Positions 1 through 7,372 of a stretch of 64,000 nt of DNA are shown in pieces. Position 1 is the first letter of the stretch. Every line of letters starts with the position of its first letter. This DNA is from Virgibacillus_R byunsanensis (GTDB lineage Bacteria; Bacillota; Bacilli; Bacillales; Amphibacillaceae), in the NCBI RefSeq assembly GCF_042675965.1, contig NZ_JBHTKJ010000013.1:1-64000 (forward strand), written 5' to 3'. The notes under the pieces were generated by a model. That model searched no databases. It had not been told where the DNA came from and worked only from the letters and a program-made list of their open reading frames with translations. Position numbers and translations under genes: made by a program.

Positions 1-57
1 TGTCAAGCAGGATTCGCACCTGCTAAATTACACGACCTATGCTCGGTCGCTCCGGAA

Positions 58-108
58 GCCTTAGTTGTACTTATGTAGATAAGAAAGTTTTATACTTTCT
101 TATCTACT
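58..108 (-). repeat. Element C, copy 1 (hairpin repeat downstream of dnaI)
   Basis: About 50 bp closely resemble positions 61977-62026. The core is a 14-bp perfect stem (75-88 paired with 94-107, arms GTAGATAAGAAAGT and its complement), preceded on the plus strand by a TTAGTTGTACTTATG-like block. Both copies lie 3' of minus-strand genes in the same orientation. No T-tract follows the stem in the transcript direction, so it is not an ordinary terminator. The element may extend beyond the left edge of the window. Confidence 0.6.
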
Positions 109-112
109 AAAA

Positions 113-143
113 AAAACATGAAAGTAATTAATTTTCATGTTTT
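113..143 (-). terminator. Intrinsic terminator of the dnaB-dnaI operon
   Basis: An 11-bp stem (AAAACATGAAA against TTTCATGTTTT) with a 9-nt loop lies just downstream of the dnaI stop. Read on the minus strand it is followed by a run of seven T. Confidence 0.75.
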
Positions 144-150
144 CAGTAGT

Positions 151-1083
151 TTATTCTTCTCTTCGGTTCTCGCCAGACAATGAAACTTCTTTACTCACTT
201 GTTTAATTCGTTCAATAATTCGACCCGCCTTAACTATTTCTACATCTCCACGATTTGACTTTGCCAGATGACTCTCTAATTGTTCCAAACTATAATTGGA
301 AGTAAAGAAAACAGGCAGTTGCTCCATCATACGATATTGTAAAATGGATCCTAGTATTTCATCACGAAACCATGCAGATTGTGTTTCGGCACCTATATCA
401 TCCAGCATTAATATATCAGCATTTTTAAAGTAATCTATCTTTTCATTAATGGAGTTATCTTGTAATGAATTTTTTATCTCACGAACGAACTCTGGCATAT
501 ATATAAGCATAGATGATATATTAAACTCTTTTAATTTATTAGCAAGCGCACCGAGAAAATACGTTTTCCCTACACCAAATGGTCCATAGAAATAAAGTCC
601 CTTTGATGGAATGCCGGATTTAGATTCCTCTATAAAGGTAATTAACTCACGTATGGCCTTGAATCTAGTTTCATCATTTTCAATATCTCCAATTGATGCG
701 TTCAATATTTCTTTTGGCATATATAAACTTTGAATTAACTTTTGCTGCTTCTTTTGCTTTTCATAATCGGTTCTACTATGACACTTTTCATATGATAAAT
801 GAATTTCATTATGATCAACATGCAAAATAGGCGAATACCCCTGTAACATATTCACACACTTTTCGAAGCAAGAACACTTATCACACTGTTTTGATTGTGT
901 TTTATATTCATATAACCTAATTAAATTTTTATCAATTTCTCGTTGAGTTAAATTTGGGTGAAGTGATATAAACTCTTTAATTTCAGGATCATGTAAAACT
1001 TCTTTTTTAATTCTTGTATAATTTTCTTGGAAATTTTCATTCTCCTGCATCCACTTCTTCAACTCTGATTGGACTGGTTTCAT
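151..1083 (-). CDS. dnaI: Primosomal protein DnaI, helicase loader
   Basis: A AAA+ ATPase that loads the replicative helicase at oriC and during restart. The 310-aa length matches the Bacillus DnaI family. The N-terminal helicase-binding region carries a cysteine cluster around residues 67-76 (CDKCSCFEKC), consistent with its zinc fold. The C-terminal ATPase has Walker A GPFGVGKT near residue 170 and Walker B ILMLDDIGAE. I chose the ATG at 1083, three codons inside the longest frame, because AAGGATGA lies at proper spacing before it, while the upstream ATG directly abuts that AAGG. It follows dnaB closely, as in Bacillus, so both are probably cotranscribed and made as partners. Confidence 0.95.
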   Translation of the reverse strand: MKPVQSELKKWMQENENFQENYTRIKKEVLHDPEIKEFISLHPNLTQREIDKNLIRLYEYKTQSKQCDKCSCFEKCVNMLQGYSPILHVDHNEIHLSYEKCHSRTDYEKQKKQQKLIQSLYMPKEILNASIGDIENDETRFKAIRELITFIEESKSGIPSKGLYFYGPFGVGKTYFLGALANKLKEFNISSMLIYMPEFVREIKNSLQDNSINEKIDYFKNADILMLDDIGAETQSAWFRDEILGSILQYRMMEQLPVFFTSNYSLEQLESHLAKSNRGDVEIVKAGRIIERIKQVSKEVSLSGENRREE

Positions 1084-1088
1084 CGAAA

Positions 1089-2447
1089 TCATCCTTGTAA
1101 ATGATTATTTTTGTTAATACTTGAATGCTTTCGTAAAAGCGTTTCTAACTCTTCTTTCTCCTGTTCTAAATTGGAATCTTTTTGCTGAGATGATGATTTT
1201 TGTTTTTTATTTTTACGTTCTTTAAACCAATCTGGTACTATTTCTTTTGAGCTATTCTTCTTATATGTTGTTTTTGGGGATGCATCTTTACGATATCTGT
1301 CTTTTTCTTTTTTAGCAAACGCCATAGCTTCTCTAGCAGTTTGCAAATTTGCTCGTGACCAGTGACTTGCTATTTTCTCTAAGTATGCGCGTGATAATTT
1401 CATATTAGACTGCAATAATACATAATGAATGAGTACATTCATTACTGGAGAAGGTAGGCCTTGTGTAGTCATTACCTCACGAATAATTTTCATGTCTTGT
1501 GCAGATGCTTGATTCCCACTAGATAAATCTTCTAACAATTGCTTTGGTGAGATCGTTTCTAATTCGTGTATAAGCTGTTCTTCTTTAGTAGTTGGTTTAT
1601 AATCAACTGTTCTCTTAATGGTATTCTCGTTTTTTTCTATTAATTTAATGTTTGGTTTGTTATGTTTAGATTTAAATACGTCATGACAGGCATCTTTAAA
1701 TTCATTGTTATTTAAATAATTCTCATCAGATAATGCCCATAATAAGGACTTTTCTATTTCGTAGGATGCTAAATCATATAGAATCATCATTTGTGATATC
1801 ATTTTTTTATTATGAGAGGTCAATACTTTATTAACAGGAATCATACGTTGCTTTAACATTTGCTCCAACCATGAAAAATCAATTGTTTCTATTTCAGCAC
1901 TTGACTCCACCTGGTGAGCATCTTCATCCATATTCATGTTATCCATATATGGTTGGAAGGTTTGAAATACGTCATGGAAGGAAGCTGTAATATTATTCTC
2001 ATTATTATATGTCTTTCGTTTTACAAAAGCATTTTTTAATACGTTGTGTTTGTCATTTCCTAAATGATGATAAAGAAGCTGAGTAAGCATAGCATCTTTA
2101 AAGAATTCTGCTGGTGCGAAAGGACATTGTAGTTCATAGGTATAAATAGTGTGTTCATCATCTTTATTTTTATATGATTTCAGTAAACCAATGCCTTCAA
2201 GTTTTAATCTAGCACGATAGAGTTCGTCTAGTGGGATATTTAAGTAATTCATCAAAATATGATGTGTTTGAACCGAAGAATCTTGCAAATCTATATCGTG
2301 TAATAGGGTTTGATATAGAGAAATTGGTTGAATACCAATTAACGGTTGATAAAGATGGGTTAAAGATTTTGCATAATCTACTGGCAAGCTCCCTTTAAGC
2401 AAAACACGATACCCGTCAATAGGTAAAATTTTCCCGATAACATTCAT
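1089..2447 (-). CDS. dnaB: Replication initiation and membrane attachment protein DnaB
   Basis: Firmicute DnaB, which acts with DnaD and DnaI in primosome assembly and membrane association of the origin; it is not the hexameric helicase. The 452-aa size is slightly below the roughly 470 aa of B. subtilis. The N-terminal half is the winged-helix/DnaD-like region. The C-terminus is lysine-rich with the DWFKERK-type tail typical of DnaD/DnaB family proteins. A purine-rich AAGGGGAAGGG lies before the ATG. Its stop lies within a few bases of the dnaI start, and nrdR is 70 bp upstream, so the genes form one minus-strand operon. Confidence 0.92.
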   Translation of the reverse strand: MNVIGKILPIDGYRVLLKGSLPVDYAKSLTHLYQPLIGIQPISLYQTLLHDIDLQDSSVQTHHILMNYLNIPLDELYRARLKLEGIGLLKSYKNKDDEHTIYTYELQCPFAPAEFFKDAMLTQLLYHHLGNDKHNVLKNAFVKRKTYNNENNITASFHDVFQTFQPYMDNMNMDEDAHQVESSAEIETIDFSWLEQMLKQRMIPVNKVLTSHNKKMISQMMILYDLASYEIEKSLLWALSDENYLNNNEFKDACHDVFKSKHNKPNIKLIEKNENTIKRTVDYKPTTKEEQLIHELETISPKQLLEDLSSGNQASAQDMKIIREVMTTQGLPSPVMNVLIHYVLLQSNMKLSRAYLEKIASHWSRANLQTAREAMAFAKKEKDRYRKDASPKTTYKKNSSKEIVPDWFKERKNKKQKSSSQQKDSNLEQEKEELETLLRKHSSINKNNHLQG

Positions 2448-2517
2448 TGTTCTAACCCTTCCCCTTTAGACAAAAATAACCTAATACATATCTCCTGAAT
2501 GTAAGTGTGAAAAATCA

Positions 2518-2988
2518 TCAGGAGTCCTCTTTTTTATCTGTTTTAATGAGATCTTTTAATTCATCTAAAAATACACTTATATCCTTAAACTGACGATAGA
2601 CTGATGCAAAACGGACATATGCGACTTCATCCACTTTTGATAGCCTGTCCATTACCATTTCACCTATTTCGTTACTTTCAATCTCTGAAACACCTGTACT
2701 ACGTAATTCTTTCTCAACTTCAAGAGCAAGTGTTTCAATTTTTTCAAGTGGCACAGGACGCTTCTCACATGCCTTGATTAATCCTCTAATTAACTTTTCT
2801 CTACTGTATTCCTGTCTAGCACCATCTTTCTTCACAACAATCAATGGTACTTCTTCAATCCGTTCAAATGTGGTAAACCGAAAACCACACCGCTCGCACT
2901 CTCTTCTTCTTCTGATAGAACGTCCTTCTTCAATTGGTCTTGAGTCTAATACCTTTGTACTTTTATTTTGGCAATTTGAACATCGCAT
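2518..2988 (-). CDS. nrdR: Transcriptional repressor NrdR
   Basis: Represses ribonucleotide reductase genes in response to dATP/ATP. The 156-aa protein has the family's N-terminal zinc ribbon (Cys3, Cys6, Cys31, Cys34, with the arginine-rich SIRRRRECERC segment) followed by an ATP-cone from about residue 49 to 139. The length and the position immediately upstream of dnaB match B. subtilis ytcG. No obvious NrdR box is assigned here; its targets lie elsewhere. Confidence 0.95.
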   Translation of the reverse strand: MRCSNCQNKSTKVLDSRPIEEGRSIRRRRECERCGFRFTTFERIEEVPLIVVKKDGARQEYSREKLIRGLIKACEKRPVPLEKIETLALEVEKELRSTGVSEIESNEIGEMVMDRLSKVDEVAYVRFASVYRQFKDISVFLDELKDLIKTDKKEDS

Positions 2989-3008
2989 ATCATTTTAGCC
3001 CCAATCAT

Positions 3009-3407
3009 TTAACTACCCATTCTGATATCATCAATTTGAATGAGTTCCTTATTAACTTGATCGTAAAGTTGGTGAATGACCTTTGTACTAAAACCAAAGT
3101 CAATAGGTAGTACTGTTTCGGTAGTAACTGAGAAATCTATAGCTGTAAAAAATGGCCTAACCATAATAACGGTCACAACTATAAAAGCCTTTCTCCCCTT
3201 ATTTGTAATCACACTTATTTCACCACGTTCACTTGATACAGCATTTAATTTATAATCTGGGGAATTTCGAAAGTAATTTTCCAGCATTTTTAAGCCTTTA
3301 TCTTTTGTTGTTTTATAATATCTTGTTTGTAGCGATGAATCCTGGTGATTTTCCCTTGTTTCAGCATGATTATCTAAGTATTTGGTCAGTTTTTGACGAA
3401 AAGACAT
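3009..3407 (-). CDS. Conserved hypothetical protein upstream of nrdR
   Basis: A 132-aa protein I do not recognise by name. The first 55 residues are polar and charged. The second half alternates hydrophobic stretches (FIVVTVIMVRPFFTAIDFSV) with a predicted C-terminal amphipathic helix, suggesting a small alpha/beta fold without a clear signal peptide. I chose the ATG at 3407 because GAGGTG lies 6-7 nt before it; the longer frame begins at a GTG that overlaps this site. It is the first gene of the nrdR-dnaB-dnaI unit, with a 20-bp gap to nrdR, so a housekeeping role tied to replication is possible but unsupported. Confidence 0.7.
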   Translation of the reverse strand: MSFRQKLTKYLDNHAETRENHQDSSLQTRYYKTTKDKGLKMLENYFRNSPDYKLNAVSSERGEISVITNKGRKAFIVVTVIMVRPFFTAIDFSVTTETVLPIDFGFSTKVIHQLYDQVNKELIQIDDIRMGS

Positions 3408-3579
3408 TCTCTGCACCTCACCTATTCAGTAGCCAATCTCTATGTGTAATCTAATAAATAAATTATAAACGTATGTTAACTTTCTACTATTTTAACATGT
3501 TTTCTTGAAATCGACTAACTGAATTGAGATAATTCGTAATCACGCTACATGTTTATCGGACAACCTTATAAAATAAAAG

Positions 3580-3615
3580 AGGATTGACCAATTGTTAGCT
3601 GAATTGGTCAATCCT
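3580..3615 (-). terminator. Intrinsic terminator downstream of speD and element A
   Basis: A perfect 14-bp stem (AGGATTGACCAATT and its complement, loop of 8 nt) is followed on the minus strand by CTTTTATTTTAT. It is the first good terminator met by transcripts leaving speD, but element A lies between gene and terminator, suggesting that the element inserted into the 3' untranslated region. Confidence 0.7.
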
Positions 3616-3669
3616 TGTTTATTATTTAGGCTGTTTTCGCACGCATTGTTGCATTTTCACCTCATAGTT

Positions 3670-4141
3670 GATATATGATGCGTCGTAACTTGAGCTAATG
3701 GTGGGTGCTATTATTCGCTCTGGAAATACACTTCGCGCATCTTAGGGTGGCTGGTGAGCTTCTTCATGCTGACGCATTTTTAGAATCTCACCTATGCCTA
3801 TCCTCCCGCAGAACAAGGAAAGCTACGGCAGTATTACATCGCACGCAGAAAATTGGTCTGTACTTTCAAGGAGTCTTCGTCTATTCCGGCTGCTAATATA
3901 GTGCTATCTGATAATTAATAGCAGCGTAGCGAGAAAAAACTTATAATGCAGCTTTACCAGTCAGGGTGAGCGAAGGGAGGTGACTCCTGCGGGAACAGCA
4001 CGTGTTCGAAGACCCCGCAGAGTGGTTTTCTCGAGGAGGCTGAGACCGTGCCCGCGGAAAGCATCCTCCCGGAGCGATCCCGAACGGCGACAATAGCACA
4101 ACTTATAGAAATCAACCAAGCGTTACGTCGCATTATATATC
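3670..4141. mobile_element. Element A, copy 1 (MITE-like, 472 bp)
   Basis: The ends are near-perfect 20-bp inverted repeats (left GATATATGATGCGTCGTAAC at 3670-3689, the complement of a close variant at 4122-4141). Two more copies lie at 10254-10831 and 17431-17879. The interior is GC-rich and shares a CTCCTGCGGGAACAGCACGTG block with the others. It carries no transposase, and the frames inside it are not gene-like. This fills most of the gap between the nrdR operon and speD; the remainder (3408-3579) holds no recognisable gene. Confidence 0.7.
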
Positions 4142-4183
4142 TATTCTCTCAAAAGCAACAAACTTTACGAAAGCAGCCATTAT

Positions 4184-4564
4184 TTATAATGCATTTTGAA
4201 ATTCTTTTACTTTCACAGGCCCCATACCACGTGGCACTTCTACCTTCTCATATGTTTTAGCTTCTAGCATTTTTGCAATATAAGTCGCTGCTACATTCGG
4301 GTCAATTATATCACCACATGTGTAAACATCAATGCTAGCATAACCGTGCTCTGGAAAACTGTGAATGGTTAGATGTGACTCTGAAATAATTACGACACCA
4401 CTAACACCATGTGGTGCAAATTTATGAAAAGCAACTTCTCGAATTTCTGCTCCAGCTTTTAGTGCTGCATCAACAAAAATCCTTTCGATTAAACCCATAT
4501 CATTTAGTTTATTTATATTACAATCCCATAGCTCTGCAATTACGTGTCTTCCCATTGTATCCAT
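4184..4564 (-). CDS. speD: S-adenosylmethionine decarboxylase proenzyme
   Basis: Makes decarboxylated SAM, the aminopropyl donor for spermidine synthesis. It is a 126-aa prokaryotic class 1B enzyme that self-cleaves before Ser63 (ISESHLTIHSFPEHGY) to create the pyruvoyl cofactor. His68 and Cys83 (YTCGD), the conserved processing and proton-donor residues, are present. gapB lies just upstream, as in Bacillus, but speD has its own promoter and a structured leader. No soluble speE lies beside it. The only aminopropyltransferase in the window is the membrane-bound protein at 44335-45885. Confidence 0.95.
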   Translation of the reverse strand: MDTMGRHVIAELWDCNINKLNDMGLIERIFVDAALKAGAEIREVAFHKFAPHGVSGVVIISESHLTIHSFPEHGYASIDVYTCGDIIDPNVAATYIAKMLEAKTYEKVEVPRGMGPVKVKEFQNAL

Positions 4565-4570
4565 AACGTA

Positions 4571-4628
4571 TTCCCCCTAATATGACTAATATACTTCTAT
4601 CCATGTTACTCATACTGCCACGGGGGAA
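4571..4628 (-). promoter_or_regulatory. speD leader stem that would mask the ribosome binding site
   Basis: The speD Shine-Dalgarno AGGGGGAA (complement at 4571-4578) is perfectly complementary over 7 bp to a TTCCCCC stretch upstream in the leader (complement at 4622-4628), with a 44-nt loop. A further short GTTAG/CTAAC pairing lies upstream. Such pairing would hide the translation start. The regulation is inferred; I do not recognise a known riboswitch class here. Confidence 0.45.
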
Positions 4629-4692
4629 AGTTAGTCCAAAGAGATCCTAACCCTTTAAGCAGCTACTAATTTGCTATAGAAGTTCAGACAAA

Positions 4693-4721
4693 ATTATAAA
4701 CTGTTTTGGATACTATTGCAA
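4693..4721 (-). promoter_or_regulatory. speD promoter, sigma-A type
   Basis: On the minus strand TTGCAA and TATAAT are separated by exactly 17 bp. The predicted transcript starts about 120 nt upstream of the speD start codon, leaving a long leader. Confidence 0.65.
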
Positions 4722-4750
4722 TACCATTTTATAATTACATTCACTATCCT

Positions 4751-5782
4751 TTAAGATATTTTTACTTGTTCTTGATGTAGATAGCTTCCCACATATTTTG
4801 CTAAATCTACAACCCTGCTTGAATAACCCCATTCATTATCATACCATGCTATAATTTTAATTTTATTGTCACCCATTACCATAGTAGATAAGCCATCTAT
4901 AATTGCAGAATAATCTGTTGAAGTGTAATCAATCGATACAAGAGGTTCATCAGTATATTTCACAATACCTTTGAGATCATTTTGAGCTTCCTGCCTAAAT
5001 GCATCATTGACTTGATTGATTGTAACTTCTTCTGTTACATCTACTACTAAATCCACTAATGACACATTAGGTGTCGGTACACGTAAGGCCATACCGTGTA
5101 ATTTACCATGTAAGTGAGGTAACACCTCTCCCAATGCCTTTGCTGCTCCGGTTGATGTAGGAATTATTGATTGCGTGCAACCCCTTGCACGACGTAAATC
5201 TTTATGTGGATTATCTAAGTTTTTCTGATCATTTGTAAAAGCATGGACAGTTGTCATCAATCCATTAACGATGGAGAAGTAATCATCTAAGACTTTCACG
5301 ATAGGTGCTAAACAGTTTGTTGTACATGACGCATTTGAGATAACATCATCTTCACCTGGGTTATAATCCATATGATTTACACCCATTACAATTGTTTTAT
5401 CTATCTCTTTACCTGGTGCGGTAATTACAACTTTCTTTGCTCCTGCTACCAAATGCAAACCTGCATCTTCTTTAGTTTTAAATTTACCTGTTGCTTCTAT
5501 AACAACATCAATATCATTCTCTTTCCATGGAAGCTGTTGAGGATCACGTGAATGGACAAGTAATACTTTTTTGCCATTAACTTCAATGTAATCATTAAGT
5601 GCTTTCACTTCTCCATTAAAAATACCATGTACACTATCATATTTTATTAGGTGGGCAAGTGTTTCTGGAGGATAGCTTGCATTTATTGCTACAACCTCTA
5701 ATTGATTGTCTGTAATAGCCTGACGGAATACCATCCTTCCAATTCGGCCAAAACCATTAATTGCTAATCGAGTTTTATTCAT
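4751..5782 (-). CDS. gapB: NADP-preferring glyceraldehyde-3-phosphate dehydrogenase (gluconeogenic)
   Basis: A 343-aa GapB-type enzyme working in the gluconeogenic direction. The N-terminal Rossmann motif is NGFGRIGR. The first acidic residue after beta-2 that selects NAD in GapA is replaced (INASYP instead of IND), which is typical of NADP-using GapB. The catalytic cysteine lies in SNASCTTNC. The start ATG follows AGGAGG. Two CcpN-type operators overlap its promoter (5799-5842), supporting repression under glycolytic conditions. Its downstream neighbour speD matches the B. subtilis order. Confidence 0.95.
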   Translation of the reverse strand: MNKTRLAINGFGRIGRMVFRQAITDNQLEVVAINASYPPETLAHLIKYDSVHGIFNGEVKALNDYIEVNGKKVLLVHSRDPQQLPWKENDIDVVIEATGKFKTKEDAGLHLVAGAKKVVITAPGKEIDKTIVMGVNHMDYNPGEDDVISNASCTTNCLAPIVKVLDDYFSIVNGLMTTVHAFTNDQKNLDNPHKDLRRARGCTQSIIPTSTGAAKALGEVLPHLHGKLHGMALRVPTPNVSLVDLVVDVTEEVTINQVNDAFRQEAQNDLKGIVKYTDEPLVSIDYTSTDYSAIIDGLSTMVMGDNKIKIIAWYDNEWGYSSRVVDLAKYVGSYLHQEQVKIS

Positions 5783-5798
5783 TTGTAGTCCTCCTATA

Positions 5799-5842
5799 TA
5801 TGTTATACTTTTTAAGTTAATTATTATGATTAGTATAACATA
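5799..5842 (-). promoter_or_regulatory. gapB promoter with two inverted CcpN-type boxes
   Basis: TATGTTATACT occurs on the plus strand at 5799-5809 and, inverted, at 5832-5842. Each matches the published CcpN consensus TRTGHYATAYW at every position. The second box contains an extended -10 (TGTTATACT) for gapB; the first lies between the start site and the ribosome binding site. CcpN is known to repress gapB in B. subtilis from two sites. Operator function here is inferred from sequence. Confidence 0.6.
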
Positions 5843-5877
5843 TTAAACGTAAAAATGTGCCCCAATTTTATCAAAAA

Positions 5878-5908
5878 AAGCTTAGAAATTAGTAGAATTT
5901 CTAAGCTT
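5878..5908 (-). terminator. Terminator of coaE-mutM-polA
   Basis: A 13-bp perfect stem (AAGCTTAGAAATT and complement, loop of 5 nt) is followed on the minus strand by a run of T, 10 bp after the coaE stop. Confidence 0.85.
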
Positions 5909-5917
5909 TGTTACTTC

Positions 5918-6517
5918 TTATAATACATTCCATTTATGTAACAAAGATTCCAGTTGTTCATATGACTGTGATTTTGTACCATTGTTATCGATAACCGCAT
6001 CTGCTAGTTCGACTTTTTCATCAATTGACATCTGTGAATGTATACGCTGTTTTGCCTCTTCCTCATTATACTGATCACGTTCCATTAAACGTTGAAGCTG
6101 TACTTTTTTTTCAACAGCAACAACAATTGTTTTATCAACAAAATGAGTTAACTTACTCTCAAATAATAAAGGGATATCAAGTACAACACATTGTGCTCCT
6201 CTATCCACAAATTCATTTTTATGTTGCAACATTTTTTCTCTTACTGACGGATGCACAATTTCATTTAATTGCATACGTTTTGATTCATCAGCAAAAACAA
6301 TCTCACCTAACTTGGGGCGATCAATCGTTTTGTCTTCTCGAAGCACAGTATCTCCAAATGTCTGTATTATTTGATCATAGGCTTTTTCACCTGGACACAC
6401 AACTTCTCTCGCAACTTTATCCGCATCCACTACTGGTATATTAAAGTCATCAAACATTAACGATACAGTACTCTTACCAGTTGCTATACTCCCAGTTAAA
6501 CCTAAAATTAATGCCAT
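5918..6517 (-). CDS. coaE: Dephospho-CoA kinase
   Basis: Catalyses the last step of CoA synthesis, phosphorylating the 3' hydroxyl of dephospho-CoA. The 199-aa protein begins with the P-loop GLTGSIATGKST and has the conserved VVDADKVAREV and DIPLLFE segments. The start ATG follows GGGGGG. It is the last gene of a minus-strand run with mutM (14-bp gap) and polA. The ytaF gene found next to coaE in B. subtilis is absent here. Confidence 0.95.
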   Translation of the reverse strand: MALILGLTGSIATGKSTVSLMFDDFNIPVVDADKVAREVVCPGEKAYDQIIQTFGDTVLREDKTIDRPKLGEIVFADESKRMQLNEIVHPSVREKMLQHKNEFVDRGAQCVVLDIPLLFESKLTHFVDKTIVVAVEKKVQLQRLMERDQYNEEEAKQRIHSQMSIDEKVELADAVIDNNGTKSQSYEQLESLLHKWNVL

Positions 6518-6531
6518 GAATTATCCCCCCA

Positions 6532-7359
6532 TTATTTTTTTTGGCAGGTCGTACATACATGGGTACCGCGACCTCCAACTTTCATTTTAACAATCGGTTT
6601 ACCACACTGCTTACATGCTTTATTTTCTTGTCCATAAACAAATAGTTCCTGCTGAAACATTCCCATTTCACCCTGAGAATTTACATAAGAACGAATTGTA
6701 GTACCACCTTGCCTGAGAGCCTCATCTAACGTTAAGATTGCCTGTTTCTGTATTGCCTTCACTTCTTTTTTCGTTAATTTACTTGACTGTTTTAATGGGT
6801 GTACATTAGCCCTAAATAACGTTTCATCAACGTAAATATTACCTAATCCTGCTACGATACTTTGGTCCAATAGAACAGCTTTTATACTTCGTTCGGTTTT
6901 CTTTAGCTTTTCAAAAAAGTAATCAAAGGTGAATAGCTCATCAAATGGATCTGGTCCTAATTGGTTTAACGGTTTTCGAATTAATTCTTCACCTTTAGGA
7001 TAAATGTGCATCGTACCAAACTTACGAACATCATTGTACCGAAGTTCTTCCCCACCTTCGAATGTAAAAATGACATGTGTATGTTTCTTAATAGGTTCAA
7101 TTGATTGATGAACACTATACTTTCCTTCCATACGTAAATGAGAAATAAGGACATAGTCATCTAATTGGAAAACTAGGAATTTTCCTTTTCTTGTAATATC
7201 CTGGATCGTTTGGCCAGCTATCAGGAATTTAAATTGCTCACTATCATCTGGCTCTTTGATAATGTTTGGCCAATATACGGAAACTTGTTCTATTTTTTTA
7301 TTTATAACAAATTGTTTTAGTGTTTTTCTTACCGTTTCTACTTCTGGTAGTTCTGGCAT
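6532..7359 (-). CDS. mutM: Formamidopyrimidine-DNA glycosylase
   Basis: Removes 8-oxoguanine and formamidopyrimidines and nicks the abasic site. It begins with the signature PELPEVETVRK, where Pro2 is the Schiff-base nucleophile and Glu3 the acid. The helix-two-turn-helix region lies near residues 150-180. The C-terminus is a complete zinc finger of CxxC-x16-CxxC type (CKQC ... CTTC). At 275 aa the length is normal. It sits 13 bp downstream of polA, so base-excision glycosylase and repair polymerase are coexpressed. Confidence 0.95.
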   Translation of the reverse strand: MPELPEVETVRKTLKQFVINKKIEQVSVYWPNIIKEPDDSEQFKFLIAGQTIQDITRKGKFLVFQLDDYVLISHLRMEGKYSVHQSIEPIKKHTHVIFTFEGGEELRYNDVRKFGTMHIYPKGEELIRKPLNQLGPDPFDELFTFDYFFEKLKKTERSIKAVLLDQSIVAGLGNIYVDETLFRANVHPLKQSSKLTKKEVKAIQKQAILTLDEALRQGGTTIRSYVNSQGEMGMFQQELFVYGQENKACKQCGKPIVKMKVGGRGTHVCTTCQKK

Positions 7360-7372
7360 GTTTTATATCTCC

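Noticed and set aside
75..107. Element C stem as the dnaI terminator
   Set aside because: It lacks a T-tract, and a canonical terminator at 113-143 already follows dnaI.
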